From assembly GCA_013359125.1 (NCBI GenBank), contig JABWCR010000003.1, positions 141,550 through 205,549 of the forward strand: a stretch of 64,000 nt of DNA, read 5' to 3'. Of the stretch, positions 33,457 through 43,496 are shown one piece after another. The stretch comes from Armatimonadota bacterium (GTDB lineage: Bacteria; Armatimonadota; Fimbriimonadia; Fimbriimonadales; GBS-DC). Below the pieces are notes generated by a model. That model saw only the letters and a list, made by a program, of their open reading frames with translations, was not told where the DNA came from and made no database searches. The number at the start of each line of letters is the position of its first letter. The stretch's first letter is position 1. A program made the position numbers and the translations under genes.

Positions 33457-34595
33457 CGCCTCAGCCCAAAGAACGCCAGCGTCTCGCTCAGGTCGATGTC
33501 GTCCACCGTGCCGTCGCCGTTCAAGTCCGAAGGGCATCCACGGCAGTTCTCGCCAAACGCCTCTAACACCATCGCCAGATCGGTATCGTCCACAGTTCGA
33601 TCTCTGTTGACATCGCCCGGCGGATAGACGGTGAACCAGGACGAGGAGTGCGGAGAGCTCTTGAGAAAGTCCATAAGCAGTTGAGCGACTTTTTGCCTTC
33701 CTTGAGGGCTGGGGTGCGTGCCGTCATTATTCAGGTCCAAGCACTCATAGGTCAATCCATCGCTTCGGGGCGTCAAGCCATCCGCCCACAAATACGGCCC
33801 CCACGCGATCCACGGCGCCACGGTGTTGTGGTTCAAATCGCCCGCAGTCGGATCGATCTGCCCCGACTGCATCTGCCGCATCTGAGCCTCGATCAGCCAC
33901 TTGACGGCGAAGCCCGACTCATAAGCATATGGCTCTGGGTTGAGCGTCGTATCGGCATACCCGGCGTAGATACGACTGGAGAAGAAGACCACCCTCGCGT
34001 TGGGATACCGCACCTTCAGCGCTCTAGCAATGCTGCCCATTTGTTGCAGCAAATTGAACGCATCGGCATTGCTGTTGGGCAGGCGCACAGTGGGGCCGGC
34101 GTTCGCTACCTTGACCCAAAGCGCCTGCACCTGCAGTTCGCTCAAGCCCCGAGGCGTCAAAATCTGATCTCGAACCCGATTGTAGTTCGCGTCGTCCGGC
34201 GAATCCCATGTGGCCGCCGTTTGCCCTCCAGCCGCGCCGTTTAAGATGGTCAAACGGTTGTGCCACAGTTCGCTGTCGCCCTGCGCGACCGTCATAAACT
34301 GAGAAAATTCTTGCGCCGTGTTGGACATGCCGATGGACAAAAGGACGATCCGACCCTCGGGATGAGGGTTTCCAGAAGCGTCCAACGGACGAACCGACAC
34401 CGCTCTACCGCGACCTATCCGCGCATGGCCTGCAGGCATGAAGTTCGAGCCGTTGAGATAGAGTCCGCCTGTATACTGTCCCAAGTAGGCGCCTGTGCCC
34501 AAGTCGTTGATCGGGATCAATCCGACCGAGGTGCGGGTGCAGTCGGACGGTATCAGCGAAGCCAGCAATAGGCCGCAAATCGCAAGATTCGTCAT
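33453..34595 (-). CDS. Secreted SGNH-hydrolase (sialate O-acetylesterase-like) with dockerin-like tail
   Basis: The 380-residue protein starts with a short signal peptide ([13 protein letters not shown]). Block I appears as LLSIGMSN with Ser91 as the probable nucleophile, [15 protein letters not shown] gives the Gly-rich block, and [19 protein letters not shown] gives the catalytic DxxH with Asp291 and His294. The fold usually removes acetyl groups from sugars. The C-terminus has two EF-hand-like dockerin-type loops, [14 protein letters not shown] and [14 protein letters not shown], very like those of the subtilase at 15879. It is coupled to trpG by ATGA, probably by packing rather than function. 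Confidence 0.85.
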   Translation of the reverse strand: MTNLAICGLLLASLIPSDCTRTSVGLIPINDLGTGAYLGQYTGGLYLNGSNFMPAGHARIGRGRAVSVRPLDASGNPHPEGRIVLLSIGMSNTAQEFSQFMTVAQGDSELWHNRLTILNGAAGGQTAATWDSPDDANYNRVRDQILTPRGLSELQVQALWVKVANAGPTVRLPNSNADAFNLLQQMGSIARALKVRYPNARVVFFSSRIYAGYADTTLNPEPYAYESGFAVKWLIEAQMRQMQSGQIDPTAGDLNHNTVAPWIAWGPYLWADGLTPRSDGLTYECLDLNNDGTHPSPQGRQKVAQLLMDFLKSSPHSSSWFTVYPPGDVNRDRTVDDTDLAMVLEAFGENCRGCPSDLNGDGTVDDIDLSETLAFFGLRR

Positions 34596-35170
34596 GCCGA
34601 TTCAGACGCTCGCATTCGCAAGAAGTTCGCTATCATCTGCTTGCCATGCTCGGTCATGATCGATTCGGGATGAAACTGCACGCCCTCGATCGGCAATCTC
34701 TTGTGACGGACGCCCATAATCTCGCCCTGTTCGGTCTTAGCGGTTACGGAAAGGTCGCTTGGCAAAGTCTCCGGCATGAGCAACAGCGAGTGATAGCGAA
34801 TCGCACTAAACGGGCTGGGCAGACCGTCAAATACGCCTTGCCGATCATGCTCGATCGCGCTGGATTTGCCGTGCATGATCCGGTCGGCGCGCACGATCGT
34901 GCCGCCGAATGCAGCGCAAATGCATTGATGGCCCAGGCAGACGCCCAATAGGGGGATGCTTTCCAAAGCTCGAATCAGCTCAACCGAGATGCCCGCTTCG
35001 TTCGGAGTGCAGGGCCCTGGCGAGATGAGAATTCTAGACGGTCCGAGCGCGAGTGCCTCCTCGACGCTGATCTCGTCGTTTCGATAGACCTGTGGATCGC
35101 CGCCCAACTCGCCGATGTATTGGACGAGGTTGTAAGTGAAACTGTCGTAGTTGTCGATGACCAGGGTCAC
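34592..35170 (-). CDS. trpG: Anthranilate/aminodeoxychorismate synthase glutaminase subunit
   Basis: Class I glutamine amidotransferase that feeds ammonia to chorismate-using synthases. The 192-residue protein has [20 protein letters not shown], the oxyanion region [14 protein letters not shown], the nucleophile Cys in [15 protein letters not shown], and the His-Glu pair in [14 protein letters not shown]. No trpE or pabB is adjacent, so it could serve either tryptophan or folate synthesis (pabA). It lies 4 bases downstream of hrcA. Confidence 0.93.
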   Translation of the reverse strand: MTLVIDNYDSFTYNLVQYIGELGGDPQVYRNDEISVEEALALGPSRILISPGPCTPNEAGISVELIRALESIPLLGVCLGHQCICAAFGGTIVRADRIMHGKSSAIEHDRQGVFDGLPSPFSAIRYHSLLLMPETLPSDLSVTAKTEQGEIMGVRHKRLPIEGVQFHPESIMTEHGKQMIANFLRMRASESA

Positions 35171-35174
35171 GGAA

Positions 35175-36236
35175 TCACTCTTCGATCAGTTTGGCCAGGA
35201 CGCCGGAAAGGCTGCGCGCCATCTGTTGGACCAGAGGCAAAGTCTCGGAGTAGCGCATTCTGGCCGGACCGACCACGCCGATCACGCCGCCTTCTCGCTT
35301 TCCAGCCTTGTATCGAGCGACCACCATGCTGCAGTTCTGAAGTTCGGGCACCGGGTTCTCTTCGCCTACCATGACGCTCAGCTCGTTCTCCGGCGTCTGC
35401 TCCATGGCGTCATAGACTCTGTGCTTGTCCTGTAGGGCGCCTAGCACCTGTTCCAGCGATTCGAGACTGCGCTGAAACTCGACGTGCTCCATCATTTTCA
35501 GAATGCCTTCGTAATACAGTTCGCCTCTTGTAGCGACCCTTGCGGAAGATTGAGCGGCACGAAGAGTTCTGGCAATCGCGTCCTGCAAGAACCGATCTTC
35601 GACCACTGGCAGGGATAGCTTCAAAGCAACCACTTCGGCGGCTTGCTGGCCTTCGACCAGTTTGGCAATGGAGGCGTTTAACCGTCTCATCTGTTGCGCG
35701 CTAAGAGCCGAGCCTAAATCGACCACATGGCTATCGACGCTGCCATTGTCGAACGCGCACATCATCAGCGCGCGCCCCCTGGTCAACGGGGTTACGACGC
35801 ACTTCAAAAGTTTCAGGCTCTGGTCTCTTGCGGTCGTCGCCACGGCAGCATAGCGCGTGATGCCAGAGAGCATGCGAAGCGTGGCCGTTACCATCTCCGG
35901 CTGGCTCTCCACGGTCTTGGCCAGCCTTCTGGCAATCTGGCGGGCTTCGTCTTCGTTCATCGGCTCGGCTAATCGATCCACATAGTATCGATAGCCTCGA
36001 TGCGTGGGCGCGCGACCGGCGCTAGTGTGCGGCTGATGCAAATAGCCCATGTCCGAGATGGTCGCCATCTCGTTGCGCACAGTGGCCGGCTTGACGCCAA
36101 GCGGATAGCGCTGAAGGAGCGACTCCGAACCAACCGGCTCGGCGGTCTCCACATAATCGTCCACCACAGCCTTCAGAATCGTCTGCTTGCGCGGATCGAG
36201 CTCTTCGGCCTGTCGCTGGTCGCCTTTCTTGGTCAT
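35175..36236 (-). CDS. hrcA: Heat-inducible transcription repressor HrcA
   Basis: Represses groE and dnaK operons by binding the CIRCE inverted repeat. The 353-residue protein shows the winged-helix N-terminus [70 protein letters not shown] and the C-terminal [29 protein letters not shown], both diagnostic. No grpE, dnaK or dnaJ follows, contrary to the usual order, and no CIRCE-like repeat was seen upstream. TAGAAT (36254-36249 on the minus strand) lies 12 bases before the ATG. Confidence 0.96.
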   Translation of the reverse strand: MTKKGDQRQAEELDPRKQTILKAVVDDYVETAEPVGSESLLQRYPLGVKPATVRNEMATISDMGYLHQPHTSAGRAPTHRGYRYYVDRLAEPMNEDEARQIARRLAKTVESQPEMVTATLRMLSGITRYAAVATTARDQSLKLLKCVVTPLTRGRALMMCAFDNGSVDSHVVDLGSALSAQQMRRLNASIAKLVEGQQAAEVVALKLSLPVVEDRFLQDAIARTLRAAQSSARVATRGELYYEGILKMMEHVEFQRSLESLEQVLGALQDKHRVYDAMEQTPENELSVMVGEENPVPELQNCSMVVARYKAGKREGGVIGVVGPARMRYSETLPLVQQMARSLSGVLAKLIEE

Positions 36237-36365
36237 GTCTCAGCCTCGATTCTACCTGTTGAATCCCAAGCCGGCATACTGTCAAAATTACAGGGTCTCG
36301 CGCAAACCGAATGAACCGTTCGAGCCGGTTCGCGCTTCTAATAGGGCGTCAGGAGGGTTGGGAAC

Positions 36366-39300
36366 ATGAGAGGAATCGTGCTTGCACTGGCTGTAATAGC
36401 CGCGCTAACGCTGATCGGCGCCGGCATTTCTGCAAAGTTGGACGCTGTTGCTATTCAGGATATTGCAACGCTAAAGTCTCAAGCGGAGCGGCATTATGCC
36501 GAAGGCTCGTTCGCCGAAGCGCTCAGGCTCTACCAACGAGCGGACGCTCTCACCCTGTCCGAAGTCGATCGTCGCTGGGTCGATTTTCGATTGGCCGACT
36601 GCCAATGGCGGTCGCTGGGCGCCGATCGACGACCCGACCAAACGCCTATCGAGGAATCCGAGTCGAAGCTTAAAGCGATCGTCGAGAAAATCAAAGAACC
36701 CAAAGATCGAGACCTCGTGTGGGCTTTGGCGGCAGAATCCCTGGGAGATCTTGATCTTCAACACAGGCGCGGCGGCAGCGCTTGGAACTGGTACTCGCAA
36801 GCCTTGAGCTACTGGGCGGACCAGACCGAGTTAGAGACCGCTCGTAAGAAATACATCGAGATCGTTTTTCGATACGCTCGCGGGCCGCAAGACAGCGGCG
36901 GACCCTGGGGATGGTCGAGATTTGGCTACGAGAGAGTTCCATCGCAATTCCTCGAGAACGCGCTTTCCATTGCCAAAACGGAGAACGATCGCGCTGGGCT
37001 GGCGCATCTCTTGGCAATGGCTCTGTTCAATCGAAACGACTTTTCGGGCGCAAAGCGAGCCGAGCAAGCCTTCCTGCTCTCCATTCAACACGGCAAGCGC
37101 GTCAAGTGGTACGACGAAGCGCTCTATCACTACGGATTATGGAGCGAACAGCGCGGCGCAACGACGAGGGACGAAAACGGCAACCAGTCGCGCAAATCAG
37201 ACTTCGAAAAAGCGCTGAAACTCTATCAGCGATTGATCTCCGAGTACAAACAAGAGGAATCGGCCTATTGGGAGAACGCGAGAGACCGAAGCCGCCAAAT
37301 CACCCAAGAACAGGCTACCGTCATGATCGGCGAGCAGTTTCTGCCCGGTTCGCTCGTTCGCTTCCACGTCGCCTATCGCAACGTAGCGCAGGGCCAGTTC
37401 GCTATCTATCGAGTCAATGTGATGACCGACTTTGAGCCGGTCGGCGACCGCTATCGCAACGCAGACCTTTATCGAGCGGAGAGAATTATGGCCCGCCAAC
37501 CCATAAGAACCTGGCAAAAAACCTTCGCCCAAACAGGCAAACATTACCCCGGCCAAGAGCAGTACGTCCTGGAAGACAAACTTCCCGTCGGCGCCTATCT
37601 AATTTCGGTCAAAGCAGGGTCGGCTGCGAGCCATGCGCTTTTGGTCGTAACCGATGCGGCGATCATATCGAACCCGCTCAATCAGGACATGAGCGTTTAC
37701 ATGGCCGATGCGATTTCGGGCCAGCCTGTGCCCAATGCCAAGGTCAAAATCTGGTTCGGCGAATACAACGGTCAGTCCAACCGCTGGAATTGGGTATCCC
37801 GAGAGGGGACGTCCAACTCGGATGGAATGGTCCGGATACCCAAGCCCGGAACGTATCAGCGATCGGTCGTCATCGCCGATGCAGACGGGCGCACCGCTTT
37901 CATCCCCGATCAATACATCTATGATTATGGCCAGCGCGGTCGTGGATGGATGATCTATGCCTTTACCGACCGTCCTGCATACCGCCCGGGCGATACCGTA
38001 CAGTGGAAGTCGATCCTGCGCGCTTACCAGGAACAAACCTACGCGACCCCAGCGGGCAAGAGGCTTGAGTTATCGATCACCGATCCAAAGGGCGAAAAGG
38101 TGAAGACCGGCCTCATATCCCTCAACGACTTTGGATCCTGTTGGGGCGACCTGGAGCTGACCGACAAAATGCCTTTGGGCCAATACATGCTCCACTTTTC
38201 GGACCCTTCCAATGCCAACAACCATATTGGAAGCGCCGTGCTTTTTCGCCTGGAAGAGTACAAACTCCCCGAGTTCAAGGTCAGCGTCTCTACGCTGGAA
38301 GAGAACGGCGTTAAGAAGACCTTCCGATTGGGCGAGCCGATCGAGATCGAGATTAAGGCGGAGTTTTACTTTGGAGGCGCCGTTGGGGATGCAGATGTGG
38401 ACGTTGTGGTGCGCCAGCGCAACTTCTACCCCTACTTTGCGCCAGACCGGCGCTATCCCTGGTACTTTGAAGAGACTCGATATGGCCGATGGGGCTACAA
38501 CTGGGATCGTGGACAAGAGATTCGGCGAGAGAAACTGAAGACCGATGGCGACGGGCGGGCCCGTTTGACCATCGAAAGCCCGCCGAGCGGGGACAACATC
38601 GAGTACATCGTCGAAGCAAGGGTAACCGACTCTTCGCGCCGCGAAATCGTCTCGACCGGCACAGTGCGCGTTACCAATCAGCGCTACTTTGCCCATCTGG
38701 ATGCGAAACGATTTCTGGTGCGGCCTGGCGACCGAGCCCTATTTGCGCTAAAAACCAAGGACGCCAACAAGAATCCCGTAAGCGCGAGCGGCAAGGCGAC
38801 CGTTTATCACATCCAGACGGTCGAAACCTGGATAAACCCGCACGGTGTTCGCGTGTCGGGCGCCGAATTGGAGACGGCCCGATCGAAGGGCTTCCCTATG
38901 GTCGACGGCCGTAGATGGCAGATGGAAAGCCGTGCGGAAAGGCGCACCAAAGTCAAGGAGATGCCCGTAAACACGACATCGAACGGTGAAGCAGAGTTTG
39001 ATCTTGTGATCGAAAAGACAGGCGCCTATGAGGTCGTCTGGTTAGGCCCCGAGAGCGACGGCCCGGACGTTAAGGCTCAGACCAACTTCTGGGTAGCCGA
39101 CCGAAACACCCGGGACGTGGAGCGGTTCCGAAACGGCTTGGAGATCGTCGTCGAGTCGGAGAGTATGAAGGCAGGCGGCTATGGCCGCATCGCCCTGATC
39201 TCCGACTCGCCTAACTCTTCCGTGCTGTTGACGCTGGTCGGACAAGGCGTCATCGACCATCGGCTTGTCAGAATGTCGGGCCGAATGGCGGTGGTGGACA

Positions 39301-42173
39301 TGCCGATCGATAGCCGACATGTGCCGAACTTCTATGTCTATGCCTCGACCGTTCGAAACGCGATGTGGCTCACCGATCAGAAAGAAGTGATCGTGCCTCC
39401 AGAACAGCAGTTCTTGAACGTCGAGGTCGTAGCGGACAGGGAGGTCTACGAGCCGGGCGAGACCGGCTCTCTGACCATAACCGCAAAGGACCATGCGGGC
39501 AAGCCCGTCATAACCGAACTGGGCGTGCGCGTGAGCGACTATGCGGTCGAGTACATTCAGAAGGACGAAACGCTCGACCCTCGCCAGTTCTTCTATGGCG
39601 ACAAGCGATATAGCTACTTTAGCTACGCCTGTTCGCTCGCTTATCACGGATTGTCGTTGCTCGAAAAGAACAAAGACGGATCTGTACTCGCTCGCTCTCG
39701 AGACGAACTGGCCGCCATGCCTGCTAGGGAGAACGCACGGTTTCAAGGCGCCCCAGCCTCGGCCGAGACTGGCGGCAGTGGCGGTTTTGGTGGTCGTGGC
39801 GGAGGCTTCGCGCTAGGCGCCGAACTCAAATCGATGGACCTGGCCGCCGCTATGCCATTAGTAGAGCAAGCGCCAGAACAAGAGATAGCCGTCCGAACGG
39901 ATTTTCGCGCCACCGCCTACTGGAACGCCGCGATCGTTACGGACGCGAACGGCAAAGCGACCGTCCAGTTCAAATATCCCGAATCGACCACTGAATGGCG
40001 AGCCGTGGTTCGCGGCGTTACGACATCCACCCAGGTTGGCAAGGGCGAGGCGACCTCGCGAACGCGCAAGCCCATCATTGTGCGGCTACAGGCGCCCCGG
40101 TTCTTTGTTGTTGGCGACGAGCCGGTCATCTCGGCAGTCGTTAACAACAACACCGACCAAGCCATGCGCGCCCGAGTCTCTTTGGACGCAGAAGGCATCG
40201 ATCGAACCGGCAGTCGCGACATCGAACTAACCGTGCCCGCCAATGGCGAAGCCCGCGCCGACTGGAAGACCCGCGTTTTGAACCACGGTCCGGTCAAGTT
40301 GAAGACAACGGCTGTCGCAGGCCGCCAGACCGACGGTATGGAGCGGACCTACCTGGCGTTTGAACATGGCATCGATCGCTTAATCGCCAAGTCGGGCAAG
40401 TTCGCGTCGAACGAAGCCGCTATTCTGATGGACATCCCCGCAGCGCGGCGCTCGACCGAGTTCGAGGTGATGGTAACGCCCAGCCTGGCCGTAACGATGC
40501 TCGACGCGCTGCCCTACCTGATCCGCTATCCCTATGGCTGCACCGAGCAAACCATGAGCCGATTCCTGCCCACCGTGATCGTCAAGAGCACGCTGCAAAA
40601 GATGGGCATGAAGCCGGAGGACATCGCTAACAAGGTGTTTGGCGGCATTACGCCCGAAGCGGCCAAACGAATGGCGACCAACCCGCAGGCAATGCTAAAG
40701 GAACTGGATCAAGTCATCCAGGCTGGACTGGCGCGGCTGTACGACATGCAGCACGAGGACGGCGGATGGGGCTGGTGGAAGGAGGGCGAATCGGACCTCT
40801 GGATGACGGCCTATGTCGTCTGGGGCTTGACGCTGGCACAATCGGCAGACCTCGACTTTGAGCACGATCGACTGGAGCGCGGCAGAGCGTTCCTGCAGAC
40901 GAAGATTGTAACGGCCAAGAACAATCTGGCCCTGCAAACTTGGGTCCTGCATGCGCTGACCGCGCGAAACGGGAACGGCTCCGGCCCAGAACGCGCCGCG
41001 TTTGAGAACCTGTACGAACGCCGAAGCGAACTGCCCTCTTACAGTCTTGCGCTGCTTGCGCTCTCGGCGCACCGAATGGGAATGCGCGAACAGGCGCAGG
41101 TGTTGTCTCGAAACCTGGCCAACGGCGCCCAGATCGATAATGCGCCCGACCAATCGATACTGGTCCCCGGGGGCGAGCGCAACCCGCTGGCCGGCAGAAC
41201 CGCGTTCTGGGGTTCGCGCGGATATTGGTGGAGATGGCACGACGGCCCAGTGGAGAGCACCAGTTTTGTACTGAGCGCTCTGTTAGCCATCGATCCCAAA
41301 CACGAGCTGATAGAACCCGCGATCAACTGGCTGCTAAAAAACCGACGAGGCGCGCAATGGTCCAACACCCGCGACACCGCGATCGCGATTCTGACCCTCA
41401 ACGACTATCTAAAAACGACCAACGAGCTCGGCCAGCGTTTTGACTTCGAGGTGTTCTTAAACGGCCGATCGATCGGAAAGCAGAGCGTAACGCCCGAGAC
41501 TGCGATCTCTGCGCCGAGCCGTTTTGCCGCCGACCCCGAATTGGTGCGAGACGGTCGAAACGAGATTCGGATTGTTCGCACGGGCGAATCCGGCAACCTC
41601 TACTTTAGCGTCGAAGCTCGATTCTTCAGTCTGGAGGAGCCGATCCCTGCAGGCGGCCATGAGATCTTCGCCCGGCGAGAATTCTATCGCTACGTCGAGA
41701 AGAGAACTCTGCTGAACGGGATCCAGTACGAGCGCGTGCCGCTTCGCGATGGAGAAACCGTGCGCAGCGGCGAGCGAGTCGAGGTCGTCGTTACCGTCGA
41801 ATCGAAGAATGACTATGAGTATCTGATCTTCGAAGACCTGAAGCCCGCCGGGTTGGAGGCCGTGCAGCTTCAGAGCGGCGCTCCCTTGTATGCCAGAGAG
41901 CTGAAGGCGTCTCGCGCGGGCGAGGCGAGCGGCAACCGCGACCCGAACGCGCCTTACACCGGTCGCTCCGCTTGGCTCTATCAGGAGCTGCGAGACCGAA
42001 AAGTGGCCATGTTCGCCTCGAGTCTGGAGCAGGGCTTGTGGGAAATCCGGTATGAGCTTCGCGCCGAGGTTCCCGGCAGGTTCCACGCGCTGCCGCTAAT
42101 GGGCCATGCGATGTACGTGCCGGAGATTCGGTGCAACAGCGACGAAACGCGCTTGACCGTTCTGGACCGTTAG
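36366..42173 (+). CDS. Giant alpha-2-macroglobulin family protein with intact thioester
   Basis: The 1935-residue protein has a signal peptide without lipobox (VLALAVIAALTLIGAGISA), a TPR-like segment (about 31-100, AERHYAEGSFAEALRLYQRADAL), a chain of macroglobulin beta-domains, a Gly-rich bait-like stretch near residues 1133-1145 (GGSGGFGGRGGG) and the thioester motif PYGCTEQTMSRF with Cys1392 and Gln1395. Bacterial homologues trap attacking proteases in the periplasm and often sit beside pbpC, which is absent here. AGGAGG lies 9 bases before the ATG. The stop interlocks with that of purB in TTAG (42170-42173). Confidence 0.95.
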   Translation: MRGIVLALAVIAALTLIGAGISAKLDAVAIQDIATLKSQAERHYAEGSFAEALRLYQRADALTLSEVDRRWVDFRLADCQWRSLGADRRPDQTPIEESESKLKAIVEKIKEPKDRDLVWALAAESLGDLDLQHRRGGSAWNWYSQALSYWADQTELETARKKYIEIVFRYARGPQDSGGPWGWSRFGYERVPSQFLENALSIAKTENDRAGLAHLLAMALFNRNDFSGAKRAEQAFLLSIQHGKRVKWYDEALYHYGLWSEQRGATTRDENGNQSRKSDFEKALKLYQRLISEYKQEESAYWENARDRSRQITQEQATVMIGEQFLPGSLVRFHVAYRNVAQGQFAIYRVNVMTDFEPVGDRYRNADLYRAERIMARQPIRTWQKTFAQTGKHYPGQEQYVLEDKLPVGAYLISVKAGSAASHALLVVTDAAIISNPLNQDMSVYMADAISGQPVPNAKVKIWFGEYNGQSNRWNWVSREGTSNSDGMVRIPKPGTYQRSVVIADADGRTAFIPDQYIYDYGQRGRGWMIYAFTDRPAYRPGDTVQWKSILRAYQEQTYATPAGKRLELSITDPKGEKVKTGLISLNDFGSCWGDLELTDKMPLGQYMLHFSDPSNANNHIGSAVLFRLEEYKLPEFKVSVSTLEENGVKKTFRLGEPIEIEIKAEFYFGGAVGDADVDVVVRQRNFYPYFAPDRRYPWYFEETRYGRWGYNWDRGQEIRREKLKTDGDGRARLTIESPPSGDNIEYIVEARVTDSSRREIVSTGTVRVTNQRYFAHLDAKRFLVRPGDRALFALKTKDANKNPVSASGKATVYHIQTVETWINPHGVRVSGAELETARSKGFPMVDGRRWQMESRAERRTKVKEMPVNTTSNGEAEFDLVIEKTGAYEVVWLGPESDGPDVKAQTNFWVADRNTRDVERFRNGLEIVVESESMKAGGYGRIALISDSPNSSVLLTLVGQGVIDHRLVRMSGRMAVVDMPIDSRHVPNFYVYASTVRNAMWLTDQKEVIVPPEQQFLNVEVVADREVYEPGETGSLTITAKDHAGKPVITELGVRVSDYAVEYIQKDETLDPRQFFYGDKRYSYFSYACSLAYHGLSLLEKNKDGSVLARSRDELAAMPARENARFQGAPASAETGGSGGFGGRGGGFALGAELKSMDLAAAMPLVEQAPEQEIAVRTDFRATAYWNAAIVTDANGKATVQFKYPESTTEWRAVVRGVTTSTQVGKGEATSRTRKPIIVRLQAPRFFVVGDEPVISAVVNNNTDQAMRARVSLDAEGIDRTGSRDIELTVPANGEARADWKTRVLNHGPVKLKTTAVAGRQTDGMERTYLAFEHGIDRLIAKSGKFASNEAAILMDIPAARRSTEFEVMVTPSLAVTMLDALPYLIRYPYGCTEQTMSRFLPTVIVKSTLQKMGMKPEDIANKVFGGITPEAAKRMATNPQAMLKELDQVIQAGLARLYDMQHEDGGWGWWKEGESDLWMTAYVVWGLTLAQSADLDFEHDRLERGRAFLQTKIVTAKNNLALQTWVLHALTARNGNGSGPERAAFENLYERRSELPSYSLALLALSAHRMGMREQAQVLSRNLANGAQIDNAPDQSILVPGGERNPLAGRTAFWGSRGYWWRWHDGPVESTSFVLSALLAIDPKHELIEPAINWLLKNRRGAQWSNTRDTAIAILTLNDYLKTTNELGQRFDFEVFLNGRSIGKQSVTPETAISAPSRFAADPELVRDGRNEIRIVRTGESGNLYFSVEARFFSLEEPIPAGGHEIFARREFYRYVEKRTLLNGIQYERVPLRDGETVRSGERVEVVVTVESKNDYEYLIFEDLKPAGLEAVQLQSGAPLYARELKASRAGEASGNRDPNAPYTGRSAWLYQELRDRKVAMFASSLEQGLWEIRYELRAEVPGRFHALPLMGHAMYVPEIRCNSDETRLTVLDR

Positions 42174-43462
42174 TCGGCAAAGGCCCGGTCGAAAATCGCG
42201 TCCAAGTTGCGCAGATGATGGTCGATGTCGCAACAGGTTCTGAGCGCCTCCTCGCTCAGAACCTCTCGCACATCCGGGTCGGCAATCAGGCTGTCTAAGA
42301 ATGAGCCGCCCTCCCAGGCTTTGGCCGCATTTCGCTGCACCAGTTCATAAGCCCGTTCCCTGGGCAGACCGGCCGAAACAAGCGCAAGCATCACATGCTC
42401 GCTAAAGGACAGTTGCCCCATCAGCGCAAGGTTCTGCGCCATCCGTTCGACATTTATGTTTAAGTTTGCGAGGATGTCGTTAAACTTTCGGAGCATGAAA
42501 TCGACTGCCAGGCAGGCATCGGGAATGACGATCCGCTCGACGCTAGAATTGGTCAGGTCGCGCTCGTGCCAAGTGGAAATCGACTCGAACATGGCCAACG
42601 AATAGCCGCGCACCACCCGTGCCAAGCCCGCTACCGTCTCGCAGTTCCAAGGGTTTCGTTTATGCGGCATGGCGGAGGAGCCTGTTTGGCCTTTGGCAAA
42701 CGCCTCCTGAGTTTCAAGGATCTCGGTGCGTTGGAGGTTGCGCAGCTCCGTAGCGTATCGCTCCAGAGAACCGGCCAAGATGGCCAGAGCGCTCATAAAC
42801 TCGGCGTGGCGGTCGCGATTGACGATCTGAGTGGAAACCGGATCGGGCTGCAGGCCGAGCTTCTGGCAAACCAATTCTTCGACTTGGGGATCGGCGTTGC
42901 CATGGATGCCGACCGCGCCTGAGACCTTGCCCACGCTGATGGCAACTTTTGCCCGTTCCAACCTCTCCAAATTGCGCTTCATCTCGGCGTGCCAGCCCGC
43001 TAGCTTGAATCCGAAGGTGATCGGCTCGGCATGGACGCCGTGCGTGCGCCCGATCATCGCTGTGCGTTTGTGCTCCATAGCCCGTCGACGAATGGTATCA
43101 GAAAGCGTCTTAGCCTCACTTATGATCAGCTCGATCGCTTGGCGCAACCGAAGGGCCAGCGCGGTATCGACCACATCGTACGAGGTTACTCCAAAGTGGA
43201 TCCATCGCCCCTCGTCGCCCACGTTCTCGGCCGCGTTGCGCACAAACGCCATCACATCGTGCCGGGTCGTCTTTTCCAGCTCTAGAATCCGGTCGATGTC
43301 GAAACGCGCGCGCTGGCGGATGGCCTCGACATCGGCCTTGGGAATGCGGCCGATCTCTGCCATCGCCTCGCAGATAGCGATCTCGACCTCAAGCCAGCTT
43401 TGGTACTTGTTCTCCTCGCTCCAAACGCGCTGCATCTCTGGCGAGCTGTATCGGGCAATCAT
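42170..43462 (-). CDS. purB: Adenylosuccinate lyase
   Basis: Releases fumarate in two steps of purine synthesis. The 430-residue protein starts MIARYSSPEMQRVWSEENKYQSWLEVEIAICEAMAEIG and has GRTHGVHAEPITFGFKLAGWHAEM with the conserved His, VGTHGNADP-like VGIHGNADPQVEELVCQKLG and the fumarase-superfamily signature SSAMPHKRNPWNCE. TAGAAT on the minus strand (43474-43469) ends 6 bases before the ATG, with no Shine-Dalgarno. It stands alone. Confidence 0.97.
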   Translation of the reverse strand: MIARYSSPEMQRVWSEENKYQSWLEVEIAICEAMAEIGRIPKADVEAIRQRARFDIDRILELEKTTRHDVMAFVRNAAENVGDEGRWIHFGVTSYDVVDTALALRLRQAIELIISEAKTLSDTIRRRAMEHKRTAMIGRTHGVHAEPITFGFKLAGWHAEMKRNLERLERAKVAISVGKVSGAVGIHGNADPQVEELVCQKLGLQPDPVSTQIVNRDRHAEFMSALAILAGSLERYATELRNLQRTEILETQEAFAKGQTGSSAMPHKRNPWNCETVAGLARVVRGYSLAMFESISTWHERDLTNSSVERIVIPDACLAVDFMLRKFNDILANLNINVERMAQNLALMGQLSFSEHVMLALVSAGLPRERAYELVQRNAAKAWEGGSFLDSLIADPDVREVLSEEALRTCCDIDHHLRNLDAIFDRAFAD

Positions 43463-43468
43463 GAGCTG

Positions 43469-43490
43469 ATTCTACTTGACGGGCTATAAT
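43469..43490. promoter_or_regulatory. Divergent leaderless promoters of purB and the M16 gene
   Basis: Only 34 bases lie between the two start codons. TAGAAT on the minus strand (43474-43469) ends 6 bases before the purB ATG, and TATAAT on the plus strand (43485-43490) ends 6 bases before the M16 GTG. Any -35 contact would fall at or inside the opposite gene. Confidence 0.65.
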
Positions 43491-43496
43491 CGGCGC

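Noticed and set aside
36237..36365. CIRCE operator upstream of hrcA
   Set aside because: No GCACTC-N9-GAGTGC-type inverted repeat could be found by eye.
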